A DNA stretch of 64,000 bases from contig NZ_CP047056.1 of NCBI RefSeq assembly GCF_011065405.1, forward strand, positions 456,747 to 520,746. The letters are read 5' to 3'. The position numbers were made by a program, and so were the translations under genes. This stretch comes from Succinivibrio dextrinosolvens (GTDB lineage Bacteria; Pseudomonadota; Gammaproteobacteria; Enterobacterales; Succinivibrionaceae). Shown here one piece after another: positions 10,404 through 18,854 of the stretch. The notes below the pieces were generated by a model. It was not told where the DNA came from, ran no database searches, and saw nothing but the letters and a program-made list of their open reading frames with translations. Position 1 is the first letter of the stretch. Every line of letters begins with the position of its first letter.

Positions 10404-11243
10404 AATCAGATTGATATTAAAGAAAGGATGGAGCTCGGCACTATCCTTTTCTGGATGAGGATCAAACTCAATCTTATAGGCCTTTGCATCTCTGTCAGAT
10501 TCAACAGAGAACACTATCTTCAAATCATTCCCATGAGCCTTAAGATCTTCGTTAACAGTATTTACTGCAATGCGAGCCGCAACTGAATTTGGGAAACCCA
10601 GAGAATCAGTTGAAATACTGCAGAAAGCCAGAGACTTAACTCCATTCTTTCTTGCCACCTTTAAAGCCTCTGTATAGCATGAGGCCAAAGTAGCCTTTTC
10701 TCTTGGAGAAATATTGAATCCAACCTTTGGACCGACCACATGAATTACAAATTTGCATGGAAGATTGAAGCCGTGAGTGATTGTAGCAGTGCCCTCTCTT
10801 GCCTCTCCTCCTCCTAAAATCTTATAGCACTCATAACGAAGCTGCAGACCAGCTGCAGAATGAATGCAGTTGTCTATGCAGTTATGCCCTGCCTGAAAAC
10901 AGCCTAAGAGAGATGGTGTTGCTGAATTTACGATGGCATCAACCTTTAAAGTGGTGATGTCCCCCTGATGAAGACTCATATTTGAATTTATTTTTGCCTT
11001 TAGAAGCCCCTCTGTCTGAACAAGCTTCTTTTCGGAAAGCTCTGCCTGCAGTAACTGATCCTGCATTGTAAAATATTCAGGAGGAAGTTTATTCTGCACT
11101 CGATGCATGTTCATAAGCCCTCTTAACAGAGCTCTCTGTGCAAAATAGTCATCAGAAAACGATTGAGCCTGATTCTTTAAACTAGGCACGTACTGTACTA
11201 ATATGTCGATAAGCTTTTCTACTAAAGGTTCTTTCTCAATCAT
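10401..11243 (-). CDS. zinc-type macrodomain protein-ADP-ribose hydrolase
   Basis: 280 aa. An N-terminal helical extension of about 90 residues precedes the macrodomain, which starts at the LHQGDITTLKVDAIVNSA core (about residue 91). The catalytic loop carries a GCF-x(2)-GHNCIDN-x-IH segment and a later C, the pattern of the zinc-dependent macrodomains that remove ADP-ribose from proteins, then GGGEAREGTA. In many bacteria this family sits beside a SirTM sirtuin, GcvH-like and lipoate ligase genes; none of these is visible here, so the gene appears solitary. It converges on the 9369 gene and is divergent from lon. A cytoplasmic ADP-ribosyl hydrolase role is known for the family and inferred here. 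Confidence 0.85.
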   Translation of the reverse strand: MIEKEPLVEKLIDILVQYVPSLKNQAQSFSDDYFAQRALLRGLMNMHRVQNKLPPEYFTMQDQLLQAELSEKKLVQTEGLLKAKINSNMSLHQGDITTLKVDAIVNSATPSLLGCFQAGHNCIDNCIHSAAGLQLRYECYKILGGGEAREGTATITHGFNLPCKFVIHVVGPKVGFNISPREKATLASCYTEALKVARKNGVKSLAFCSISTDSLGFPNSVAARIAVNTVNEDLKAHGNDLKIVFSVESDRDAKAYKIEFDPHPEKDSAELHPFFNINLI

Positions 11244-11502
11244 ATTGGTTCACCTTTATGAATGTTATTTTTTTAGTTCTAGAATTTTTATACCTTTACC
11301 TGCATTTTTTGGCAACCTTCTTGCTTTAAAAATTCGGTATGCTCTGCAACATAAATATTTTTTACATTCTTTTTATGAAAATCAGATCTGTATATGATTT
11401 TTTGAATTTTAAAATTTCTTGTGAAAAAACAGATAGATCCCTCACCACAAAAGACAAAAAGCTCAACAAGTTAGACAAAAGTAATTATTGTGGAAAAAAT
11501 TA

Positions 11503-11538
11503 CTTGAAAAAAAGCAGAGTTGGCACCATGTTTAAAGA
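11503..11538 (+). promoter_or_regulatory. sigma32-like heat-shock promoter of lon
   Basis: CTTGAAA at 11503-11509, a 14-base spacer and CACCATGT at 11524-11531 match the E. coli sigma32 consensus (CTTGAAA, 11-16 bases, CCCCATNT) at 7/7 and 7/8 positions. This would start transcription about 34 bases before the lon ATG. Heat-shock control of lon is established in E. coli; here it is inferred from the match. Confidence 0.7.
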
Positions 11539-11571
11539 GAACGAGTGAAACAGAAGTAAGGTTGAAAATAT

Positions 11572-14133
11572 ATGTCAGATAATACTCCTAAAGATAAAGA
11601 CAGCCTTGATCCTGAGAAGATTAAAGAACTCAACGACAAAGTTGATTCCATCAAAGAGAATATTAGAAAAGGTGTTGAGGAACTAAAAAAGACAGAAGCC
11701 CTGATCAATGCCCAGAATGCTGATTCATTAAAAGCTCTCGCAGCAAAGCTTGCTAGTCTTGGCGAGAACGTGGATGGTATTGATCTTCCAAAGTCCGAGC
11801 CAGAGGAGATGTTCGTAATTCCAACCTTTGGCCGACCAGTAATGCCATCTCAGATTACTCCGATGCAGATAAAATCTGACTATGAGGAGATCATCACTCA
11901 GATTGCACAGTCAGAGAAAAAGACCTTTGCTATTTTTGCAATCGACGAAAAACTTGAGAAAAAAGGAAAGATCAGACCTAGCGATTTTCCAAAAATGGGT
12001 ACTCTGGTCAAACTGCTACACGCAAAAGCCGTTCCTGGTGAGGTTCATTTTGTCTGTGAAGGAATTGAACGTGTAACTATCCAGGAGTGGAAAAGCTTTA
12101 ACGGCTCCCCAAAGGCAGTTTTGGAGTATCCTGAAAACGAGATGCCAGAACCAGGATCAGAGGATGAAGTAAAGGTTAAGGCTTATGCCATGAACCTTGT
12201 ATCCCTGCTTCAGGAACTGTTGCCACTAAATCCAATGTACTCTGATGAAATGCGTCAGTATCTGCTTCGCTTTGATCAGAATGATCCTTCTCTTTTGGCA
12301 GACTGCGCAGCATCTGTTACAACCACCTCAGCAAAATCCCTGCAGAAGGTTTTAGACTGTACCAATATTCTAAAGCGTCTGGAGTTATCTCAGGATCTGC
12401 TACAGAAGGAACTGAAGGCCGCAAAGCTTCATGACGAGATAAAAACCACCGTAAATGAGAAACTCTCAAGAAAGCAGAAGGAATATGTTCTAAGAGAACA
12501 GCTAAAACAGATTCAGAAAGAACTAGGAACTCGTGCTGACAGTTCATCTGAGGCAGATGAATATGTAGACAGGATGAAGAAGTTATCTCCACCAGACTAC
12601 ATAACCAAGAGATTCGAAAAAGAGCTAAAAAAGCTAAATACACTTGACCCTAATTCACCAGAATATGCAGGACTTACAAATTATCTGGATATTCTGACCT
12701 CAATTCCATGGGGAGAAGTTGCCAAGGAAGAAATCGATATCGCAAAAGCCAGAAAAATTCTGGATGAAGATCATGAAGGCCTAAAGGATGTTAAGGATCG
12801 AATTCTGGAATTTCTGGCAGTAGGAGCTCTTAAGGGAAATACCAACGGTTCAATTCTGCTGTTTGTAGGCCCTCCTGGTGTTGGTAAAACCTCTATTGGA
12901 AAATCAATTGCTAAAGCTTTAAACAGACCATTCTACAGACTGTCCTTAGGCGGTGTTAACGATGAATCTGTAATTAAGGGCCATCGCAAAACTTATGTAG
13001 GAGCTATGCCGGGAAAATTTGTCCAGGCGCTGCGAGAAGCCAAGGTTATGAATCCTGTAATCATGCTTGATGAAATCGACAAGCTGACCAGATCATATCA
13101 TGGTGATCCTGCCTCAACTCTGCTTGAGGCCCTAGATCCAGAACAGAACAACGGCTTTATGGATCATTATCTGGATGAGAGACTGGATTTATCAAAGTGT
13201 CTGTTTATCTGTACAGCAAACACAACTGATACCATTCCGCCAGCTCTTTTGGATAGAATGGATCCGATAAGACTTTCTGGATACATCAGTCAGGAAAAAC
13301 TGGCCATTGCCAAAAAGCATCTGCTGCCAAAAGGACTTGAGAAGGCTAACATGAAAAAGAGCCAGCTTAAGATCTCTGACAGTGTTCTCAAAAAGATTAT
13401 TGAGGAATATGCTCGTGAGAGTGGTATGCGTTCAACCCAGAGAGCTATCGATAAAATCATCCGTAAAGCAGCCGTTAAGCTTTTAGAGGGAGAAAAGTCG
13501 GTAACTATAACCGCCTCCTCTCTGTTTGACTACCTTGGAACAGCACCATTCAAACGAGAAAAGAAACTTGAAGGAGTTGGTGTTATCACTGGACTTGCGT
13601 GGACCTCTGTTGGAGGAGCCACCCTTCCTATTGAGTCATCAAGGGTTAACAACGATGCAAAGGGATTTGAACTGACAGGCTCTCTGGGAGATGTCATGAA
13701 GGAATCAGCTCATATTGCCTACAGCTATGTTCAGTCACATATGGGAACCTTCTGTAAAGAGAAAAAGGATTTCTTTAAAAAAGCGTTCATCCATCTGCAT
13801 GTACCAGAGGGAGCAACTCCAAAAGATGGTCCTTCTGCAGGTGTAACCATGGCAACAAGCCTTTTATCTCTTGCCATGAATAAGGCTCCAAGAAAAGGAT
13901 TTGCCATGACAGGAGAGCTTTCTCTTACCGGTCAGGTTCTGGCAATCGGAGGCATAAAGGAGAAGACTATTGCTGCAAGACGAATGGGTATTACCAACAT
14001 CATCTGTCCTAAGGCTAATGAGTCGGATGTAAAAGAACTGCCAGCAGAAGTTACCGAAGGTGTCACCTACTACTATGCAGATACATTCAACGATGTAGCA
14101 AAAGTTATATTCGCTACAGGCAAGACCAAATAG
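11572..14133 (+). CDS. lon: ATP-dependent protease Lon
   Basis: 853 aa, longer than E. coli Lon (784 aa) because of a charged N-terminal extension of about 80 residues with coiled-coil character. The substrate-binding LAN domain, coiled coil, AAA+ module (Walker A GPPGVGKTS at about 433-441; Walker B VIMLDEID) and C-terminal protease follow. The catalytic dyad is present: Ser755 in DGPSAG and Lys798 in GGIKEK. Lon degrades misfolded and regulatory proteins in the cytoplasm. It is alone here, without the clpP-clpX neighbours seen in E. coli, and is probably driven by the sigma32-like promoter upstream. A second lon elsewhere cannot be excluded. Confidence 0.95.
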   Translation: MSDNTPKDKDSLDPEKIKELNDKVDSIKENIRKGVEELKKTEALINAQNADSLKALAAKLASLGENVDGIDLPKSEPEEMFVIPTFGRPVMPSQITPMQIKSDYEEIITQIAQSEKKTFAIFAIDEKLEKKGKIRPSDFPKMGTLVKLLHAKAVPGEVHFVCEGIERVTIQEWKSFNGSPKAVLEYPENEMPEPGSEDEVKVKAYAMNLVSLLQELLPLNPMYSDEMRQYLLRFDQNDPSLLADCAASVTTTSAKSLQKVLDCTNILKRLELSQDLLQKELKAAKLHDEIKTTVNEKLSRKQKEYVLREQLKQIQKELGTRADSSSEADEYVDRMKKLSPPDYITKRFEKELKKLNTLDPNSPEYAGLTNYLDILTSIPWGEVAKEEIDIAKARKILDEDHEGLKDVKDRILEFLAVGALKGNTNGSILLFVGPPGVGKTSIGKSIAKALNRPFYRLSLGGVNDESVIKGHRKTYVGAMPGKFVQALREAKVMNPVIMLDEIDKLTRSYHGDPASTLLEALDPEQNNGFMDHYLDERLDLSKCLFICTANTTDTIPPALLDRMDPIRLSGYISQEKLAIAKKHLLPKGLEKANMKKSQLKISDSVLKKIIEEYARESGMRSTQRAIDKIIRKAAVKLLEGEKSVTITASSLFDYLGTAPFKREKKLEGVGVITGLAWTSVGGATLPIESSRVNNDAKGFELTGSLGDVMKESAHIAYSYVQSHMGTFCKEKKDFFKKAFIHLHVPEGATPKDGPSAGVTMATSLLSLAMNKAPRKGFAMTGELSLTGQVLAIGGIKEKTIAARRMGITNIICPKANESDVKELPAEVTEGVTYYYADTFNDVAKVIFATGKTK

Positions 14134-14167
14134 TTGCCCCAAAGGTCATTCCGATAATCTAAGTAAC

Positions 14168-14202
14168 GCCCTGATTTGAATATAATTCATCAGGGCTTTC
14201 TT
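14168..14202 (+). terminator. intrinsic terminator after lon
   Basis: GCCCTGAT (14168-14175) pairs with ATCAGGGC (14189-14196) over a 13-base loop, followed by TTTCTT. Confidence 0.75.
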
Positions 14203-14408
14203 CTATCCAATAGATAGGAAAGTAGTTAACTTTATAATGTTCATCTGATTCTTAAAAGAAAATTTTCGCTGCATTTTCAACTTAATTGACCGTATATCCT
14301 CATTTCTTACAGTAGAGCTGACAATATACTGCCGATTATTTGAAAAAAAACGGAGAGAAAAAAACAATGAAAGACTGAAAAGAATTAAAAGAAAGGATAA
14401 GATTAAAG

Positions 14409-14448
14409 CCGTCCCAGACAATTACGTCTGGGATAAGCTTTTTTTTTA
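14409..14448. terminator. hairpin at the end of the ATPase operon
   Basis: CCCAGAC / GTCTGGG stem with a 6-base loop at about 14411-14430. A run of nine T follows at 14439-14447 on the plus strand, 8 bases after the stem. It probably ends the leftward ATPase operon or blocks read-through from lon; the T run is best placed for rightward transcription. The 200 bases before it (14203-14408) hold no gene I trust. Confidence 0.45.
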
Positions 14449-14452
14449 AAGA

Positions 14453-14689
14453 TTACTTAGACTTCTTTGCAGCTTTCTGCTCAGCAATTAAGTCCTCTAA
14501 GTGCTCTTTCTGAGCCTGAAGCTCTTCCTCGGATAAGGCAGTCTCTTCAGTCTTTGAGAACTTTGAGGTTAGAGAATCAAAAGAACCTAAAATCTGCTCC
14601 TTGTGATCCTGGAAAAGCTTATAGCCAACAGCACCAGCAACAACACCTGCTGCTAAACCAATAAAGAAATCAGTCTTGTTAGATAACAT
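14453..14689 (-). CDS. small YtxH-like membrane protein of the ATPase operon
   Basis: 78 aa. A glycine/alanine-rich hydrophobic segment (residues 8-26, FIGLAAGVVAGAVGYKLF) is followed by a charged, Lys/Glu-rich helix that ends in KKSK. This is the layout of YtxH-type single-span proteins. It is the last gene of the metal-transport operon, 33 bases after the P-type ATPase, with GGAG before its start. A role as an accessory or anchoring subunit of the pump is inferred from position only. Confidence 0.7.
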   Translation of the reverse strand: MLSNKTDFFIGLAAGVVAGAVGYKLFQDHKEQILGSFDSLTSKFSKTEETALSEEELQAQKEHLEDLIAEQKAAKKSK

Positions 14690-14722
14690 AATTATCTCCT
14701 TTTATATAGTTAGTCTTAAAAA

Positions 14723-16882
14723 TTATAAATTATCCAGATCCTGATTGCGCTTAATTTTTTCAAAATTAAACTTCTTATCAAAAAGAATTCTGGCTGAATT
14801 AATAACAACACCTATTGTTGCAGCATTATGAATGGTTGCCGCAATAAGAGGATTGATCTTTCCTAGCGCACCTAGCATCATTGCTGCAGAATTGATGGCA
14901 ATTGTCGCAGCAAAATTCTGACGAACCAGTCCCATGGTGGATTTAGATAATTCCATAACCTTTGCAAGTTTTAAAGGTTCATCAGAAGTAATTGTAATAT
15001 CGGCCGACTCCATGGCAATATCAGTAGACTTTCCACCTAGAGCTACACCAATATCGGCATAAGCCAAAGCAGGAGCATCATTGATACCGTCACCAACCAT
15101 CAGAACCTTTGAGTAACTCTGCTTACTTGCTACAAATTCAGCCTTCTCATGAGGAAGAACATCAGACTTGTAACCATCAAGATCAAGTTTTCCTGCAACA
15201 TACTCTGCTGTAATCTTGTTGTCACCAGTAAGCATTACGATTTCGTCAACACCGTTTCGGCGGATTCTGTTAAGAGTCTTCTTGATATCCTTGCGGATTG
15301 GATCTGTGATTACCAGTGCACCTAAGAGCTCACTGTTTCTTGCCACGTAAATAATATTGCATTCCTTTGAAAAACCAGATCTGTCAATATCATTCACGCC
15401 AGGAATTTTCTTCTCCTTCATGAAGGTTCTGCTTCCAACTAGGATCTCTCCACCCTTATAGGAATCAAAATCAGAAACATTAGCGCATATACCACGACCG
15501 ACAACAGTCTCTGTCTTAACTTCATGAGGAACATTCCAGTTCTTATCATGAGCATAATTAATTACAGCTTCAGCTAAAGGATGAGATGAAGATTTTTCTG
15601 CAGCTGCAGCTAATAGAACCAGCTCTTTCTCCTCAATCTCATTGCATCTGATAGTATCAATCAGGATTGGATGACCATCAGTAATTGTTCCGGTTTTATC
15701 CAGAATGACAGTATCAATATCAGCTAAAGTCTCAATGAAGTTACCGCCTTTAACCAGCACACCTATCTGTGCGGCCTTACTGATTGAAGCTGAAATTGCA
15801 GTTGAAGTAGAAAGCTTCAGACCACAGCTGAAGTCAATGAAGAACATGTTTAATACACGCTGGAAATCACGGGTTACACCATAAACAACGGCAGCAGACA
15901 AAAATGAAATAGGCACCAGGGCATTAGCCATTCTGTCAGCAAAGTTCTGAATTGGAGCTCTGCGATTCTGCGCATTCTCCACCATGTTTATGATACGGGC
16001 AAGATTGGTTTCATCTCCAACCTTGGAAACCCTGATTGTTATTTCTCCAGAGCGAACCACTGTACCTGCATAAACTTCCTGCTTTATAGTCTTAAATGCA
16101 GGAATTGACTCACCGGTTAAGGAAGACTGATCAATTGAAGCCTCACCTTCAATAATCACACCATCCACGCAGATCTTCTCTCCAACGTAAACAACAACCT
16201 CGTCATTGACCATTACATCGTCAATGCTTACCTTGGAGACATGGCCCTTCTTATCCTTTAGCCATACATATTTCTCCTTCATATCAAGAAGATTTGAAAT
16301 ATGCTGACGAGCCTTCTCTGCCGCACCAATAGTCAGCATTTCTGCAAAATTGGACAGAACTAATAGGGAAAGACTGGATTCAGGTTTTCCTGACAGCACA
16401 GATGCCAGCACGGCTGTTGCAGTTAACGTATCAGCATTTGGAGCCTTTTCTTTAATAAGGCCCAACACGCCTTCCTTGAAAATATCCTTGGCAATCAGCA
16501 GAACAAAAGCTGTTCTTAAAAAAGACAGATTGGTAAATGCTGTTGGAGAGAGACGTTTGAAAGCCTCCAAAGCACCAAAGCCGAAAAGAGAAACCAGAGC
16601 CTTGAATTTGTAGTTCTTTAATTCTTCTGATACAGCCTTGATGTCATTTCTTTCTTTTTTTGCTTTGGCTTTAAGTTCATCTCTCACAGGAACAAGTCTT
16701 AAAGCAAACAGAGCCTTAGCTAAAGAAAGCTTGTCCCTAGCATAAACGCTTAAGGTATTGTCCTTTAATATACAGGCAGAAACTACACCAGGAACTTTTC
16801 TTAGCTTATATTCAAGAACAGCCGTTCCTTTGGCACTGTATTCCTGCTCTAGCTTAGTTGTATAGTGAAACACCTGTGACAT
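14723..16882 (-). CDS. P1B-type metal-transporting ATPase with an atypical SCG motif
   Basis: 719 aa. The N-terminus (about 1-70) resembles a degenerate HMA fold without CxxC. The actuator TGES is at 256-259, the phosphorylation site DKTGTIT starts at Asp395, and the hinge is GDGINDAPALAYADIG. In the ion-binding membrane helix the usual CPx/SPC motif is replaced by Phe-Ser-Cys-Gly (351-354), so the transported metal cannot be assigned from canonical motifs. Such ATPases export or import heavy metals across the inner membrane. The ATG overlaps the stop of the 16882-17514 gene, which indicates tight co-translation with the two HMA-like proteins. Confidence 0.9.
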   Translation of the reverse strand: MSQVFHYTTKLEQEYSAKGTAVLEYKLRKVPGVVSACILKDNTLSVYARDKLSLAKALFALRLVPVRDELKAKAKKERNDIKAVSEELKNYKFKALVSLFGFGALEAFKRLSPTAFTNLSFLRTAFVLLIAKDIFKEGVLGLIKEKAPNADTLTATAVLASVLSGKPESSLSLLVLSNFAEMLTIGAAEKARQHISNLLDMKEKYVWLKDKKGHVSKVSIDDVMVNDEVVVYVGEKICVDGVIIEGEASIDQSSLTGESIPAFKTIKQEVYAGTVVRSGEITIRVSKVGDETNLARIINMVENAQNRRAPIQNFADRMANALVPISFLSAAVVYGVTRDFQRVLNMFFIDFSCGLKLSTSTAISASISKAAQIGVLVKGGNFIETLADIDTVILDKTGTITDGHPILIDTIRCNEIEEKELVLLAAAAEKSSSHPLAEAVINYAHDKNWNVPHEVKTETVVGRGICANVSDFDSYKGGEILVGSRTFMKEKKIPGVNDIDRSGFSKECNIIYVARNSELLGALVITDPIRKDIKKTLNRIRRNGVDEIVMLTGDNKITAEYVAGKLDLDGYKSDVLPHEKAEFVASKQSYSKVLMVGDGINDAPALAYADIGVALGGKSTDIAMESADITITSDEPLKLAKVMELSKSTMGLVRQNFAATIAINSAAMMLGALGKINPLIAATIHNAATIGVVINSARILFDKKFNFEKIKRNQDLDNL

Positions 16883-17514
16883 TATTTAGTACCACCCTCC
16901 AGGATCTTATAGCCCCACCATACTAAAGAAGGGCCACTTGGAACCTGATTCTGTGTAAAGACTTTGTAACCGCCCCATAATAGGCAGATTGCACCGACAA
17001 TAACGGCAAGATCAGCAATTCCGTTGGTGGAATTCTTTACACAGGAATTAACTTTCGTTGTGTAATTTCTTAATGACTGACCAATTAAAGAATTTCTACC
17101 TATAGATGCTGCCTGCTGACCTACACTATATGCTGAAGCTGCACCAATAGTTGAATTTGCAAACTTGGTCTTACTTTCTGCAACCTTCAGAGTCTGAGCA
17201 TTCAGATGCTCAAATACGGTATCAACATCCTTCTCTTCACTCTTATAGGTCAGAAGAATGGTGCCAGTGACATTGTTAACAGAGATCTGATCAAAAAGTC
17301 CCAGACCTTTAAGCTTGGACTTTAAGGCCTCACCAAAGGCTTTATCCTTCAAAAGAACACTTTTATAGCGTCTTCTGCCTTCTATACTGTGTAAACAGGT
17401 AAACATAGCTAATTTAGTATTCTCGTTAATCTTCTTGTTTGAATAATTATTAAAAACCATCTGCATTAAAGGCTGAGCTACAGCGATTAGGACAGACAAA
17501 ACGGTAAGATTCAT
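16882..17514 (-). CDS. HMA-like (HMA_2 type) membrane protein
   Basis: 210 aa. An N-terminal hydrophobic segment (about 1-20), an HMA-like ferredoxin fold without CxxC (about 40-110, with the strand NVTGTILLTYK), a Ser/Ala-rich linker and a C-terminal membrane segment (about 168-188) can be seen. The strand motif is shared with the 96-aa gene upstream (EVTGSILIEYD), so both belong to the same HMA_2-like group. It lies between that gene and the P-type ATPase with a 10-base gap and a 1-base overlap. It may deliver metal to the pump or hold it in place; this is inferred from context. Confidence 0.75.
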   Translation of the reverse strand: MNLTVLSVLIAVAQPLMQMVFNNYSNKKINENTKLAMFTCLHSIEGRRRYKSVLLKDKAFGEALKSKLKGLGLFDQISVNNVTGTILLTYKSEEKDVDTVFEHLNAQTLKVAESKTKFANSTIGAASAYSVGQQAASIGRNSLIGQSLRNYTTKVNSCVKNSTNGIADLAVIVGAICLLWGGYKVFTQNQVPSGPSLVWWGYKILEGGTK

Positions 17515-17524
17515 TTAATTTTCC

Positions 17525-17815
17525 CTACTTTCCCGCCTTTTTTCGAAGGCATTGTTCTATTTCAAGCAATTCTTTGTTCGAGACTAATTTATCCACATCG
17601 TATTCAATCAGGATCGAGCCTGTTACTTCATTAATGGAAAAGCTATCCAGTTCCTTAAACTGAGAAAAATATTCTTCAAGAGCCGCTGCATTTTCATGAT
17701 TACCCTTAACAAGAGAGCTATAGCCTCTGATACGACCAGGGATGTAGCTTGCAACGGTTACAGTTGAAAGAAAATATTTTTTTTCGTTAAAAAACTGAGA
17801 TAAGAAATTAAACAT
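17525..17815 (-). CDS. small HMA-like (HMA_2 type) protein
   Basis: 96 aa, first gene of the ATPase operon. Residues 20-85 form a beta-alpha-beta pattern with SYIPGRIRGYS and EVTGSILIEYD, typical of the HMA_2 group that lacks the CxxC metal site. No signal peptide. It precedes a second HMA-like protein and the P-type ATPase. A metallochaperone-like role is an inference; without the Cys pair it may bind the pump rather than the metal. Confidence 0.7.
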   Translation of the reverse strand: MFNFLSQFFNEKKYFLSTVTVASYIPGRIRGYSSLVKGNHENAAALEEYFSQFKELDSFSINEVTGSILIEYDVDKLVSNKELLEIEQCLRKKAGK

Positions 17816-17882
17816 AAGTTACCTTTAAATATTTTTTATCAATTGTATTACCTAATTAAAGCATGAGCATAGTCAAATCTTT

Positions 17883-17999
17883 ATTACTAATAAGTAATAC
17901 GAATTAGCACAGTCTAACAGGTATGATAAAAATACAGGAAATAATGTTTAATAAATTCCATAATCAGCATAAATTAGCCATAGCTAATTAGTATATGCT
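17883..17999. promoter_or_regulatory. two palindromes upstream of the metal-ATPase operon
   Basis: ATTACT-AATA-AGTAAT (17883-17898) and ATTAGC-CATA-GCTAAT (17973-17988) are perfect 6+6 palindromes with 4-base centres, 90 bases apart centre to centre. The second sits inside a wider AGCATA...TATGCT frame (17966-17999). They are the only conspicuous structure in the 304-base gap 17816-18119 and are plausible operators for a metal-responsive repressor. No regulator gene is adjacent. Confidence 0.5.
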
Positions 18000-18119
18000 A
18001 ACAGAAAAACTAAAAATTTTCATATTAAAAAAAATTTTTTTTTGAAAGAATTAACAATAAAGAAATAGCAGAAAAAATCCTGCTATTAAGTGAATCATTA
18101 TGGTGAAGAATTAGACTAA

Positions 18120-18854
18120 TCAGTCTGTGTACGGAAGAAATATCTTCTGAAGATCAGATTCATCTAAAGTTTTGTACTCCCCCTCTTCAAGAGAATCATC
18201 TAACTTTAGCTGTCCAATATAAAGACGTTTAAGCTCTGTTACTTCATTGTTTACGCATTCAAAAAGTCTTTTTACCTCATGAAAACGACCTTCAGTAACC
18301 GTTACCAGAGCTTCATGTTCTGAGAGGATCTCAAGCAGAGCACTCTTGTATCTGATTTTCTCCTCCGGATGTTTCAGTCCTTTTTTGAAAAGCTCAACAT
18401 CCTTTGGAACAATCGGAGCTCGAGTTGAAACCTGATATGTCTTTGTTACCTCTGATTTAGGAGAGGTTATCTTATGATTAAGATCCCCATCATCAGTCAC
18501 TAGCAGAAGCCCAGTAGTATCTATATCCAGCCTGCCAACACAGTGCATCTGAGTAAACTTTGGAATATCACTGAAGATATTTATAACTACAGGATTATTG
18601 TTATCTCTGTCGGCACAGACATACCCTGCTGGTTTATTAAGCATAAAAACACGTTTTTTAAATCCGTCTGAGGCTTCAACCTCGTAACCGTCGATAACGA
18701 TTTCGTCGGTTACTAAAATCTTTGCAGCAGGATCTAAAACGATTTCACCATTTACTTCAACCTCGCCTGCCTTAATAAGCTTTGCGGCAGCAGAACGAGG
18801 AACATCGAAGTTATGAGATACAGCCTTGTCTAAACGAAGGGTATCCTTAGCCAT
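18120..18854 (-). CDS. rsuA: 16S rRNA pseudouridine synthase RsuA family
   Basis: 244 aa (E. coli RsuA 231 aa). An S4 RNA-binding domain at residues 4-60 (LRLDKAV...[14 protein letters not shown]) is followed by the RsuA/RluB/E/F catalytic domain, with the motif [17 protein letters not shown] holding the catalytic Asp. It isomerises a uridine in 16S rRNA, U516 for RsuA. The start overlaps the fabB stop by 8 bases, so it is the second gene of a fabB-rsuA unit. RluE/RluF-type assignments are less likely from the length and the S4 domain. Confidence 0.85.
   Translation of the reverse strand: MAKDTLRLDKAVSHNFDVPRSAAAKLIKAGEVEVNGEIVLDPAAKILVTDEIVIDGYEVEASDGFKKRVFMLNKPAGYVCADRDNNNPVVINIFSDIPKFTQMHCVGRLDIDTTGLLLVTDDGDLNHKITSPKSEVTKTYQVSTRAPIVPKDVELFKKGLKHPEEKIRYKSALLEILSEHEALVTVTEGRFHEVKRLFECVNNEVTELKRLYIGQLKLDDSLEEGEYKTLDESDLQKIFLPYTD

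Noticed and set aside
11203-11548. Short plus-strand ORFs before lon
   Set aside because: They cross the sigma32-like promoter and encode low-complexity sequence; no ribosome sites.
14203-14421. 72-aa minus-strand ORF with a hydrophobic start
   Set aside because: It overlaps terminator structures, has no ribosome site and its second half is AT-driven lysine-rich sequence.
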